Assembly (NCBI RefSeq): GCF_001613105.1
Contig: NZ_BDBS01000004.1
Location: 124,001 to 188,000, forward strand
Length of the DNA stretch: 64,000 nucleotides
Direction of reading: 5' to 3'
From: Nocardia pseudobrasiliensis NBRC 108224
Lineage (GTDB): Bacteria; Actinomycetota; Actinomycetes; Mycobacteriales; Mycobacteriaceae
A program made the position numbers and the translations under genes. Of the stretch, positions 41,972-50,800 are shown piece after piece. The notes under the pieces are model-generated. The model saw nothing but the letters and a program-made list of their open reading frames with translations, did not search any database and had not been told where the DNA came from. Position 1 is the stretch's first letter, and each line of letters starts with the position of its first letter.

Positions 41972-43453
41972 TCAGCCGACCTGCCGATCGGTGTCGGCCC
42001 AGTAGCGGGCGCGCAATTGTTTCTTATCGGGTTTGCCCACGGCGGTCAGTGGGAGGGAGTCGACGAATTCGACCCGCTTGGGCGCGTGGACGGAACCCTT
42101 GTGCTCCTTGACGAATGCGATGAGTTCGTCGGCGGTCACGGGCGCGTTGGTGATCACCACGGCCAGAACCGCCTCTCCCCATTTGGGATCCGGGACGCCG
42201 ATCACCGCCGCCTGGCCGACGGCCGGATGCTGGACGAGAACGTCTTCGACCTCGCGGCTGTAGACATTGAATCCGCCGGTGACCACCATGTCTTTGGCGC
42301 GGTCGACGATGGTGAGCAGGCCGCGCTCATCGGCGCGGGCCAGATCGCCGGTGTGCAGCCAGCCGCCCCGCATGGCCTCGGCGGTCAGATCCGGCGCCTT
42401 CCAGTAGCCGTCCATGACCAGCGGTCCGCGCACGCAGATCTCGCCGATTTCCCCGATCGGCACCTCGTCGCCGTCGGGATCGAGCAGCTTCACGCTATTG
42501 CCCGGCACCGGCCGCCCACAGGATTCGAGACGGCCGGGCGTGTGGTCGCCGCGACGCAGGACGGTGACGGTATTGGGCGCTTCGGTCTGGGCGTACATCT
42601 GCATGAAGATCGGCCCGAACCGCTCGATGGCCTCGGCGAGCCGGGCCGGAGCCATCGGTGACGCGCCGTAGACGATGGTCTCGAAGCCCGACAGATCGGT
42701 TCCGGCGTCCAGCAGCGCGTAGAGGATCGAGGGGACCACGAAGGTCATATTCGGCCGATGCTCGGCGATATTGCGCGCGAACTCCTCGAGTTCGAATTTC
42801 TGTTGCAGCACAACGGTTCCGCCGCGCGCGAGCACCGGGAGCAGGATCAGCCCGGTGGCATGGGATACCGGAGTGACCGCGAGGAAGCGCGGTGTTTCCG
42901 GAAGCTCCCAGGCCGCCAAGGTCATCAGCGCATTGGCGACCAACACCCGGTGCGGCAGCATGACCCCCTTCGGCACACCGGTCGTACCGCCGGTGAACGG
43001 TAGGAAGGCGAGATCGTCGGCAAGCACCTCGATCCGCGGCCGCGTCGTGGGCTGATCGAGATACGCCGGTTCGTCGAGCCGCCAGATCACCTCGGGCAGA
43101 CCGCGCAACGTCGAAACATGCTCGTCGAAACGCCCCTCGTAACAGAAGGCCGACACCTCGGCGCGAGCCAATACCGCGGTGTGATCATCCGCCGATCCCA
43201 TGGGATGCAACGACGTGTACCGACACCCCGCCGCAATCGCGCCCATCATCACCACGAACGACTCGGGATGATTGGTCGACAGCATGGCCACCCCGTCGCC
43301 CTGCCCCAGCCCGGCCGCCCGCAGCGCGTGCGCGACCTGCGAAACCCGCTCCGCGGTCTGCCGATACGTCAGCGAGCCGTCCTTCCAGACGAACGCCACC
43401 GCATCCGGTTCCGCGGCCAGCACCTGGTACAGCAGATCGATATATGTAGCCAT
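41972..43453 (-). CDS. AMP-dependent acyl-CoA synthetase (long-chain or aryl acid type)
   Basis: 493 residues of the ANL superfamily. The P-loop is FTGGTTGVPKGVMLPH, followed by MYAQTEAPN in the adenylate-binding region, GWLHTGDLARADERGLLTIVDRAKD and GGFNVYSREVEDVL at the hinge, and LPLTAVGKPDKKQLR with the catalytic lysine. It activates a carboxylic acid with ATP and joins it to CoA. The acid is not clear from sequence; related proteins act on fatty acids, cyclohexane carboxylates or aryl acids. It lies next to a small membrane protein gene and is probably co-transcribed with it. Confidence 0.9.
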   Translation of the reverse strand: MATYIDLLYQVLAAEPDAVAFVWKDGSLTYRQTAERVSQVAHALRAAGLGQGDGVAMLSTNHPESFVVMMGAIAAGCRYTSLHPMGSADDHTAVLARAEVSAFCYEGRFDEHVSTLRGLPEVIWRLDEPAYLDQPTTRPRIEVLADDLAFLPFTGGTTGVPKGVMLPHRVLVANALMTLAAWELPETPRFLAVTPVSHATGLILLPVLARGGTVVLQQKFELEEFARNIAEHRPNMTFVVPSILYALLDAGTDLSGFETIVYGASPMAPARLAEAIERFGPIFMQMYAQTEAPNTVTVLRRGDHTPGRLESCGRPVPGNSVKLLDPDGDEVPIGEIGEICVRGPLVMDGYWKAPDLTAEAMRGGWLHTGDLARADERGLLTIVDRAKDMVVTGGFNVYSREVEDVLVQHPAVGQAAVIGVPDPKWGEAVLAVVITNAPVTADELIAFVKEHKGSVHAPKRVEFVDSLPLTAVGKPDKKQLRARYWADTDRQVG

Positions 43454-43469
43454 GGCTGGACGGTACGCC

Positions 43470-43835
43470 CTACCGCTGCTGTTCGGACTGCTGATACTCC
43501 CGCCAGGCCCGCTGCGTCTCGGTGAGCTTCGGCCGCGGGGTGCGGTTGCGGAAGAAGTTGACCGCCATCAGCACCGGGACGATGAAGGCCTGGAAGAAGA
43601 TCAGATACGAACCGCCGTCGAACAGGAATGCGAGGTAGAAGGCGTAGCCGACGAAGACCGCGCCGAAGATGAAGTTGATCGAGCGCGCGGTCGTGCTCTG
43701 CCCGTGCTTCACCAGGGCCATGGCGATCATGGCGATACCACTGATCGCGAGCAGCGCGACATACCAATTGAACAAGGAGACCCCCGAGGTAACCGCGGCC
43801 GTACCGGTCGGCCGGCCGAGCCGGAACCATAGCAT
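43470..43835 (-). CDS. Small membrane protein preceding the acyl-CoA ligase gene
   Basis: 121 residues with three membrane segments: WYVALLAISGIAMIAMAL (about 22-39), INFIFGAVFVGYAFYLAFLF (about 51-70) and a third around YLIFFQAFIVPVLMAVNFF. A charged tail follows, rich in Arg, Lys and Gln. The ATG chosen begins MLWFRLG; no strong ribosome site is seen, so the start is uncertain. The divergent LLM gene begins only 27 bases away, so the promoter must lie partly inside that gene. No family is recognised. Confidence 0.68.
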   Translation of the reverse strand: MLWFRLGRPTGTAAVTSGVSLFNWYVALLAISGIAMIAMALVKHGQSTTARSINFIFGAVFVGYAFYLAFLFDGGSYLIFFQAFIVPVLMAVNFFRNRTPRPKLTETQRAWREYQQSEQQR

Positions 43836-43862
43836 CCGAAAGTGGATGGTAGGAAACAAGTT

Positions 43863-44738
43863 ATGACTCGTGGATTCCGCTTCGGCGTCAATATGTTCTC
43901 GGTAAGCACCCGTCGCGAGGTGACGGAGAAGGCCCGGCGGGCCGAGGCGCTCGGTTACGACGTCTTCTCGGTGCCCGATCATCTCGGAATGCCCGCGCCG
44001 TTTCCGACTCTGATGCTGGCCGCGGAGGTCACCGAGCGGATCCGGTTGGGTACCTGCGTATTGAATACCCCGTTCTACAACCCCGCATTGCTGGCTCGCG
44101 ATGTCGCGGCACTGGACCAATTCAGCGGCGGCAGAGTGGAACTCGGACTGGGCGCGGGTTATGTGCGGGAGGAGTTCGACGCGATCGGGATGGCGATGCC
44201 GGGCCCGGGCGCGCGCGTGGACTACATCGAACAGACCGTGCTCACCATGCGCAAACTACACTCCGACCCCGCGTATCAGCCGGCCCCGGCGCGACCAGGC
44301 GGCCCGCCGGTGCTGATCGCCGGTTCGGGAAATCGCTTGCTGCGCATCGCCGCTCAGCATGCCGACGTGGTGGGCCTGCCCGGCGCGGTGATGCCGAAGG
44401 ACGCCCCGCCGAACGTCGCGGGACCGGAACAGGTCGCCGAGCGCGCCGCGTATGTCCGCGATCTGCTCGGCGACCGCCGCGATCGGGTAGAACTCAATCT
44501 GCTGGTGTGGGGCGTGGGCGCACCGGCGGACCGGGACGGCGTGGGTGCGCGGGTGCGCGCGGCCGTCCCGGGATTCACCGATGATCGGATCGACGAGGTC
44601 CCGGCGGTGATGGTGGGTACACCGCAGCAGATCGCCGACGGCGTGCGCGAATGCCGAGACCGCTACGGGATCACATATTTCACTGTCCTGGAAGCGGATA
44701 TGGAGGCGTTCGCACCCGCGATCGAACTACTGAAGTAG
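43863..44738 (+). CDS. LLM class F420-dependent oxidoreductase
   Basis: 291 residues of the luciferase-like monooxygenase fold. FRFGVNMFS opens the barrel; DVFSVPDHLGMPAPFPTLMLAAEVTERIRLGT and ALDQFSGGRVELGLGAGY are typical of the actinobacterial F420-dependent subgroup, followed by GGPPVLIAGSGNRLLRIAAQHADVVGL. Such enzymes reduce or oxidise with coenzyme F420, which actinobacteria make. AGGAAA lies 6 bases upstream of the ATG. The substrate is not predictable. The divergent gene pair next to it may share control. Confidence 0.87.
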   Translation: MTRGFRFGVNMFSVSTRREVTEKARRAEALGYDVFSVPDHLGMPAPFPTLMLAAEVTERIRLGTCVLNTPFYNPALLARDVAALDQFSGGRVELGLGAGYVREEFDAIGMAMPGPGARVDYIEQTVLTMRKLHSDPAYQPAPARPGGPPVLIAGSGNRLLRIAAQHADVVGLPGAVMPKDAPPNVAGPEQVAERAAYVRDLLGDRRDRVELNLLVWGVGAPADRDGVGARVRAAVPGFTDDRIDEVPAVMVGTPQQIADGVRECRDRYGITYFTVLEADMEAFAPAIELLK

Positions 44739-44762
44739 ACGTCCCGCCGGTACTCGCCGCTC

Positions 44763-45200
44763 CTACGGCAGCACCACGCAGTTGGGTCCGACGGTGATAC
44801 CGGTTCCCACGGTGTACGGCGCACGGTGGGAGTAGGTGTCGAAGTCGTCGTCGGAGCGGAATTCGGCCACCAGCACCCGGTGCTGACCCCGATTGGCCGG
44901 CGTCCAGGTGGTGCGGGCCGTTCCGGTGGCGTCGGCGATCACCACCGCGGGCTGGAACCCCCCACGGATCGGATGACCGTCGGCCTCGTCGACGAAGATC
45001 ACCTCCTGCCCCGGATCCGTGGTGGCGACCACCGGGTAGGAGCACCCTGCGCCGAGGGCCGGATCCGAGCTGCCGAAGCTCTGCCCGTGGTCGACGCGAA
45101 TGCTGGTGACGGTGGCCCCCGCCTGGGGCGCGGCGAGCGCTATCGCGGTGGCGAGCACACCCAGTGTCGCCACCGCGGCCGCTCTGTTCGGAGAGAACAA
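44763..45200 (-). CDS. Small secreted protein, unknown function
   Basis: 145 residues. A signal peptide is visible (AAAVATLGVLATAIALAAP, with a site near AGATVTS at about 30). The mature part is a beta-rich domain with FVDEADGHPIRGGFQPAV and RTTWTPANRGQHRVLVAEF, of the look of small Ig-like or cell-envelope beta sandwiches, and has two cysteines. A TTG start is used, with AAAGG about 9 bases upstream. The start is close to the twin CCCC/GGGG palindromes, so it is probably regulated with its divergent neighbour. Confidence 0.75.
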   Translation of the reverse strand: MFSPNRAAAVATLGVLATAIALAAPQAGATVTSIRVDHGQSFGSSDPALGAGCSYPVVATTDPGQEVIFVDEADGHPIRGGFQPAVVIADATGTARTTWTPANRGQHRVLVAEFRSDDDFDTYSHRAPYTVGTGITVGPNCVVLP

Positions 45201-45229
45201 GTTGAATTACCTTTTCTCACAAGGGAATT

Positions 45230-45298
45230 CCCCAGAACTGGGGACGTGCTGAACTGTGGCACAGATTTCACGCCCCGCTCAATCCCCCCGTTCTGGGG
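45230..45298. promoter_or_regulatory. Two related palindromic sites between divergent genes
   Basis: Site 1 is CCCCAGAACTGGGG at 45230-45243. Site 2 at 45286-45298 reads CCCCGTTCTGGGG, whose reverse complement CCCCAGAACGGGG differs from site 1 by the loss of one base. Both sit in the 220-base spacer between the secreted-protein gene (minus) and the SRPBCC gene (plus). The likeness of the two sites suggests one dimeric regulator binding both. Confidence 0.55.
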
Positions 45299-45422
45299 GC
45301 CACTACGCCCCCTACATCACGGTCTCCGAGCTGCGGGCGGGAGTGATCCGCACCTCATCTCGCTAGCGGCGAGACCTCGTTCTGCTGCACGATCGACTCG
45401 TCGAGACAGAACCGAGGACATG

Positions 45423-45887
45423 ATGATCACCATCATCACAGCGGTCGAGCAGACCATCGCGGCGTCGCCCGAAGACCTGTACGACCTGGTCTCCGTCCCG
45501 GCGAATTGGCCTGAGCTGATTCCCTCCTCGGAACGCGTGGAGGGTGGTACACGCGGGTCGGCGGCGGTCGGCGCGCGCTTCGCCGACCACATCCGCGATC
45601 CGGTCACCGGGCTGCAAACAAGGCTGGACTACATCGTGCGGCGGGCCGAGCGGGGGAAGGTCTTCGAATTCTCGGCCGAGGAGCCGTTCGGCAGGCCCGA
45701 CGTCGGCTACACCGTCACCTACAGCCTCGAACCCGCACCCGACGGCACGACCTTTCGGCGTGAGGCGCGCACGGAATATTCGGAACGACGACCGCTGCCG
45801 CGCGATCTACTGGACGCGACGCTGAGCGAACCCGTCCACGGCAGCGTCTATCTGGACAACGTCCGGGCGAAGTTCGAACCGAAATAG
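45423..45887 (+). CDS. SRPBCC family protein
   Basis: 154 residues. The SRPBCC pattern shows in VEQTIAASPEDLYDLVSVPANWPELIPSS, strands such as GARFADHIRDPVTGLQTRLDYIV, and a short C-terminal helix region (LLDATLSEPVHGSVYLDNVRAKF). GAGG lies 5 bases before this ATG; an ATG 3 bases earlier is too close to the site, so this start is preferred. The ligand is unknown. It is divergent from a secreted protein gene and shares the spacer containing paired palindromes. Confidence 0.78.
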   Translation: MITIITAVEQTIAASPEDLYDLVSVPANWPELIPSSERVEGGTRGSAAVGARFADHIRDPVTGLQTRLDYIVRRAERGKVFEFSAEEPFGRPDVGYTVTYSLEPAPDGTTFRREARTEYSERRPLPRDLLDATLSEPVHGSVYLDNVRAKFEPK

Positions 45888-45963
45888 CCACCGCTGCAAT
45901 AGAATACAAACGCACCGCTCGTGTTTTCCAGCATTTCGACCCGCCCGTGAGAGTGAGAACTTC

Positions 45964-47679
45964 ATGTGCCCGAACTGCGGTCACTCGGCCGAGCCTGCTC
46001 AACTCAGTAGACGTCACATCCTCTCCCTGATCGGCGTCACCGCGACCGGACTGGTGGCCGGGTGCGCGCAGGACGCGCCGCGGCCGGTGGTCGAACGGGT
46101 GCTCGTCGACGGGGTGCGCGGGTTCACGCCCACGGGCGATGGTCGGCTGCGCGAATTTCGGAGTCTGCTGGTGGGAGCGGATGGGAAGGTCGAGGCGCTC
46201 GATCCGGGCGAGGCCGGCGGCGCTCGGCGGATCGATGGGCGCGGCCGCGTGTGTCTGACGGGGCTGCACGATGCGCACGGGCACGTCTGGAATCTCGGGG
46301 CGGTCGCGAGTCGGGTCGATCTGTCCGAGACGCGCTCGCTCGACGACGCGCTGCGGGTCATCGGGACCTATGCCCGCGAGCATGCGGATCGGCCGTGGGT
46401 GCTGGGCAGGGGCTGGAACGAGGTGGTCTGGGGGCTCGGCCGACTGCCGACCGCGGCCGATGTCGACCGGGTGGCAAGTGATCGGCCGGTGTGGCTGTGT
46501 CGCGTGGACGGCCATGCGGGACTGGCGAATTCGGCCGCGCTGCGGGCCGCGGAGGTGAGTGTCTCGACACCGGATCCGGCCGGTGGCCGGATCGTTCGCG
46601 ACGCCGCGGGCGCGCCGACGGGCGTACTGATCGATGCCGCCACCGAACTGGTGGATCGCAAGACGCCCGCCACGACGCTGTCCGATCACGAGGAGCATCT
46701 CCAGGCCGCCCAGCGCACAATGCTCGCGGCCGGGCTCACCGCGGTCAGCGATGCCTCCACCAATGCCGATCAGGTTGCCGCGCTGTACAACTGCGCCCGC
46801 AGTGGCCGAATGTCGGTGCGGATCAACGCGTTTCTGTCCTGGGAGGCCTTCACCGCCCTCGGCGCGCAGGCGCGCACCGATTCCGTGGCCGATACGCTGC
46901 GCATCCGGACGGTCAAACTCTTCGTCGACGGCGCACTCGGCAGCCACGGTGCGGCACTGCTCGAACCCTACGACGATCAGCCCGACGCCCGGGGCCTGCC
47001 ACAGCTGACCCAGGCCGAATTGACCTCGCGCGTACGGCAGATCGTCGAGGCCGGCTATCAGGTGGCCGTGCACGCCATCGGCGATCTCGGCAATCGGATG
47101 GTGCTCGACGCCTACGACGAGGTCCTGCGAACCTCGCGCGCACCCCGACTGCGCCATCGCATCGAACACGCCCAGGTCCTCGCGCCATCGGACATCCCGC
47201 GCTTCACCGGACTCGACCTCATCGCCTCGATGCAGCCCGTACACGCCACCGACGATATGAACATGGCCGAAACCCGAATCGGCGCACGACGTCTCACCGG
47301 CGCGTACGCATGGCGAACATTCCTGGACCAGCGCACGAGAATCGCGGCCGGTTCGGACTTCCCGGTCTCCTCCCACAACCCCTTCGACGGCCTCCACGCC
47401 GCGATCACCCGCACCGACCGATCCGGCCTACCCACCGGCGGCTGGCGCCCCGACCAGGCCATGACCCCCACCGAGGCCTACCGCGCCTTCACCCTCGACG
47501 CCGCCTACGCCGCCCACCAGGAGACGATGATCGGCTCCCTCGAACCCGGCAAATACGCCGATTTCCTCCTGGTCGACCAGAACCCGTTCGCCCTCGAACC
47601 CGGCCGCGCGCTCTGGCAGACGAAGGTCCTGCAGACCTGGGTCGGCGGCCGACTCGTCGGCGAGTACGGGGCTCTGTGA
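45964..47679 (+). CDS. Amidohydrolase family lipoprotein (YtcJ-like), Tat-type signal
   Basis: 571 residues. The N-terminus has SRRHILSLIGVTATGLVAGC: a twin-arginine motif followed by a hydrophobic stretch and a lipobox Cys near residue 34, which suggests Tat export and lipid anchoring. The amidohydrolase barrel carries HDAHGH (metal-binding His pair), VKLFVDGALGSHGA, AVHAIGD, HRIEHAQ and AAGSDFP (final Asp). These match the YtcJ/DUF3604-adjacent amidohydrolase_3 group, which hydrolyse amides or ring bonds. An early C-P-N-C pair (residues 2 and 5) is unusual for a Tat substrate and could bind a metal. The substrate is unknown. Confidence 0.85.
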   Translation: MCPNCGHSAEPAQLSRRHILSLIGVTATGLVAGCAQDAPRPVVERVLVDGVRGFTPTGDGRLREFRSLLVGADGKVEALDPGEAGGARRIDGRGRVCLTGLHDAHGHVWNLGAVASRVDLSETRSLDDALRVIGTYAREHADRPWVLGRGWNEVVWGLGRLPTAADVDRVASDRPVWLCRVDGHAGLANSAALRAAEVSVSTPDPAGGRIVRDAAGAPTGVLIDAATELVDRKTPATTLSDHEEHLQAAQRTMLAAGLTAVSDASTNADQVAALYNCARSGRMSVRINAFLSWEAFTALGAQARTDSVADTLRIRTVKLFVDGALGSHGAALLEPYDDQPDARGLPQLTQAELTSRVRQIVEAGYQVAVHAIGDLGNRMVLDAYDEVLRTSRAPRLRHRIEHAQVLAPSDIPRFTGLDLIASMQPVHATDDMNMAETRIGARRLTGAYAWRTFLDQRTRIAAGSDFPVSSHNPFDGLHAAITRTDRSGLPTGGWRPDQAMTPTEAYRAFTLDAAYAAHQETMIGSLEPGKYADFLLVDQNPFALEPGRALWQTKVLQTWVGGRLVGEYGAL

Positions 47680-47879
47680 GCAATAGCGCACCGCCCACAT
47701 TTGGCGCGCCTCGCCCCGAACAGGCGGACAGTCGATTGTCCGAGATGCGTTCGCGCCGTTGGCTTTCGGGCCTGCCCTGCGGAGTTCGATTCAACTGCTG
47801 TCCGGTCGGCGGCTGGCGATGGCAGACAAATCAGTCCGCCCGCAAGAGGTATCCCGATCGAATCCGGCGCACCCATGGC
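47680..47879. other. 200-base convergent gap
   Basis: Between the amidohydrolase stop and the stop of the caspase-like gene. I see no convincing gene or hairpin in it. It probably holds the ends of both messages. Confidence 0.4.
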
Positions 47880-50800
47880 TCACTTCAGCACATCCGCCAC
47901 CCTGAGCATCGCGAGCCCGTCGCCGTCGCGGACGCAGAGGATATCGGCGGTGAGGGCGACGGATTTCGGGGTTGAGCGGCGGTGGATTGTGGTGAGGGGG
48001 TGGTGAGTCAGGGGGTCGAGGATTTGGATGGTGTCGGTGTTGTCGCCGGTTGTCAGTAGGGGGCGGTTGTCCGGGGTCCAGGTGAGGTTCAGGGCGGTGA
48101 TTTGGGCGCTTCCGTTGTGGGGCAAGGGGTTCCACAGTGGTGTGGCGGTTAGGGCGTCCCAGGTTTGGATGGGTTCGTTCTCGGCGGTCGCCGCTATGAT
48201 CGGGCGGCCGTCGGGGGCGGTTGCGAAGGCCACGGTGGGGCGGCGGGTGAATGTGTGGTTGGAGAGTTGTTCGCCGGTGGTGATGTTCCACAGGGTGAGG
48301 GTGGTCGGGTCCGATGTGGGTGGTCGTAGTGTTGTCAGCGCGAGTACCTCGCCTGTGGGGCTGCCTGTGAGGGCTTCGATGGTGAGGTGGTCGCGGATAT
48401 CGGGGCGTGGGAGGTCTCGGCGGGTCACGCGGTGCGCTCGGCCCTTGGCGTCGATCCGCCATACTCGGACCTCACCGGGCCACTGTTGTGCGACGGCGAT
48501 GAAGGGCAGGCCCGAGGCGAGCGTGCCGCAGCCGATGGCCTCGACCGTTCCGTCCACCCGAACCGATTGTGTGACAAGGCTTCTGCCGTCCACATCGAAC
48601 AGCCGCACCTGACCGGCGGTATCCGCGGTGGCGAGCAGCGGGCCGGTGGGACCGGAGCCGAAAGCGATCGCGGCGATGGCGGCGGAGTGGCGGTGACAGA
48701 TCGACCACTGCCGGTCCGGTCGCGTGGTCATCACACGGACCTCACCCGAATCCGTCCCGATAGCAAGATGATTCGCCGAACCGATCGCCAGTCTCGGCAC
48801 CTCGTCACCACGCCCCGGCGGGGTCGACTCCGATCCGAGGTCCCAGACGCGAACGGTACCCCGCGCATCCGCGGAGGCCGCGATCGATGATCCTGATCCG
48901 GGCAGGGCCACGGCGTTCACCGCCTCGCTGTGGCCGCGCAGGACACGTCCGTCGATCCGAATCCGGCCGTCACCGTAGCCGATCATGAAAGTTCTCACAT
49001 CGTCGGATATCCCGAAGTCGATCGCGGTGAGATGCCCCTCCCCCGCGTGCGCGGTGGCCCGCACGCGACGACCGACGAGATCCCAGCAATGAATCTCCCC
49101 ACCGCGATGCACCACGGCAAGCTCGTGCGAGTCCCCACTCCACTCCCGCGAAAATGCCAGGGCCACAACCATTTCACGACTCTCCCCCGCCAACTGCCCC
49201 ACCTCGGCACCGGAGTCCACGGCGAACAACCGGACCAGCCCACGCCGATCCCCCGTCGCCAGCAGCAGTCGATCGTCGACCCCGGATCCGACGGCCAGCG
49301 GCAGACTCCCGCCGAACACATCCTGGAAGTCGCGAATCAGCGTGCGCGCGTTCAGGATCGCCCGCGTCCACGATCCCAGCGCCACCGGAACGCGAATTGT
49401 GCTGACGATCTCCTCGGTGCGAGCATCGGTGACCACCAGCGCCAAATTCTCGCGTCTGATGTGCAGCAGTCGGTTGTCCACGCCGATCAGCCGGTCCGCG
49501 CCGAGGAACTCTCGTGTCCCGGCCATCCCGATGGCGTCGATGCGCAGCTCACCGTCCTGCTCGGCCGGATCGCCGAGCGGTCGCCCGGTGCGCACATCCC
49601 ATACCTCGTCCTCGTCACCGCCGCGCGTGATGGTCACCAACAGCGGGCGACCGCCGGGATCGGCCCCGAAGGCGATATCGGAGATCGACGAACGATGTGC
49701 GCGGAACGCGAGCACACTGTCGTCGCGGGCCGCCCAGACGCGCACGGTTCGGTAGGTCGGGGTCAGGGTCGAGGCGGCGAACAGCTCCGGATCGGCGACG
49801 AGCGCCGCCGCGGCCTCGGCGAGGTGGGCGAGATTGTCCGCGCAATCATCGGTGAGCAGCGGGCTCGCGCGCCGGTAACTGCGAACCATCGGATCGTCGG
49901 GCGCCAGCGCGCTCAGCACCGGGGTGAGAATCGCCGGATCTGCGACCGCCGGGTAATCCGCTTCCGCGAGTAGCACTTCCACCCACTCCGCACCCGCGTC
50001 GCGGGCGTGCTCGGCGAGATAGGTGCGAATGTAGGGATGCGCGTCGCGCCAGGACCCGGTCGCTCGCGCCTGCGCGAGCAGCGCCCGCACGATCTGTTCT
50101 CCGATACCCGCCGCCGGATCGTCGCCGCGCAGATGCGCGGCGAGCAGTTCGTGGAACGGCCGGAACACCGATCGATCGCCGGGGCCGACATCTTCGATGA
50201 TGTAGGACCCGGCGTGGCGCAGCAGCCAGCGCACATCGTCGTCATCGATCGCCGGACCGCCCCGCACGGCCGCGATCGCGCGCGCCACCGGCACCCAGAC
50301 GTTCTCCCACGGTAGTCCGGGCCCCTTCGCCCAGGCCAACGCCGCCAACAGAATTCGCGCGATCTCCGCACGCGGCCCGAACCGCCCCAGATCCTCGTCG
50401 AATGCCGCCGCCACCGAGGCCGGGACCTCGCCGATCGGCTCGGCACGCGAACGCACCGCGAGGGCCAGCGAGCGGGCGATGAAGAACGAATCGGTCTGGG
50501 CGGTGGAGGCTTTCGCCGCGATCGACTCGGCGACCACGATCGTCGCGGCCTCCTCGGCGTCTCGATAGGCCGTCGTGACGCCGGGTTCGAACGCCGCGAC
50601 GAGCAGCTGTCGCACATAGGAGATCAGCGCGGTCCGATCGCGATACCGCGCGGCGTCGAGATCGATGACCAGATCCGGCGCCGCGAGCCGATCGAGCAGA
50701 TGCCCGCGCATGCCGACGCCGACCCTGATCCTCGCCACCTTCGGCAGCGTCCGCAGGAATTCGAGGAGATCGGCGGGAGTCACCGACTCGTCGATCGCGT

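Noticed and set aside
40433..42661. 742-residue plus-strand reading frame
   Set aside because: Antisense shadow of hrpB and the acyl-CoA ligase gene.
47791..48462. 223-residue Pro/His/Arg-rich minus-strand frame
   Set aside because: Alternative frame of the C-rich 3' end of the caspase-like gene; caused by local composition.
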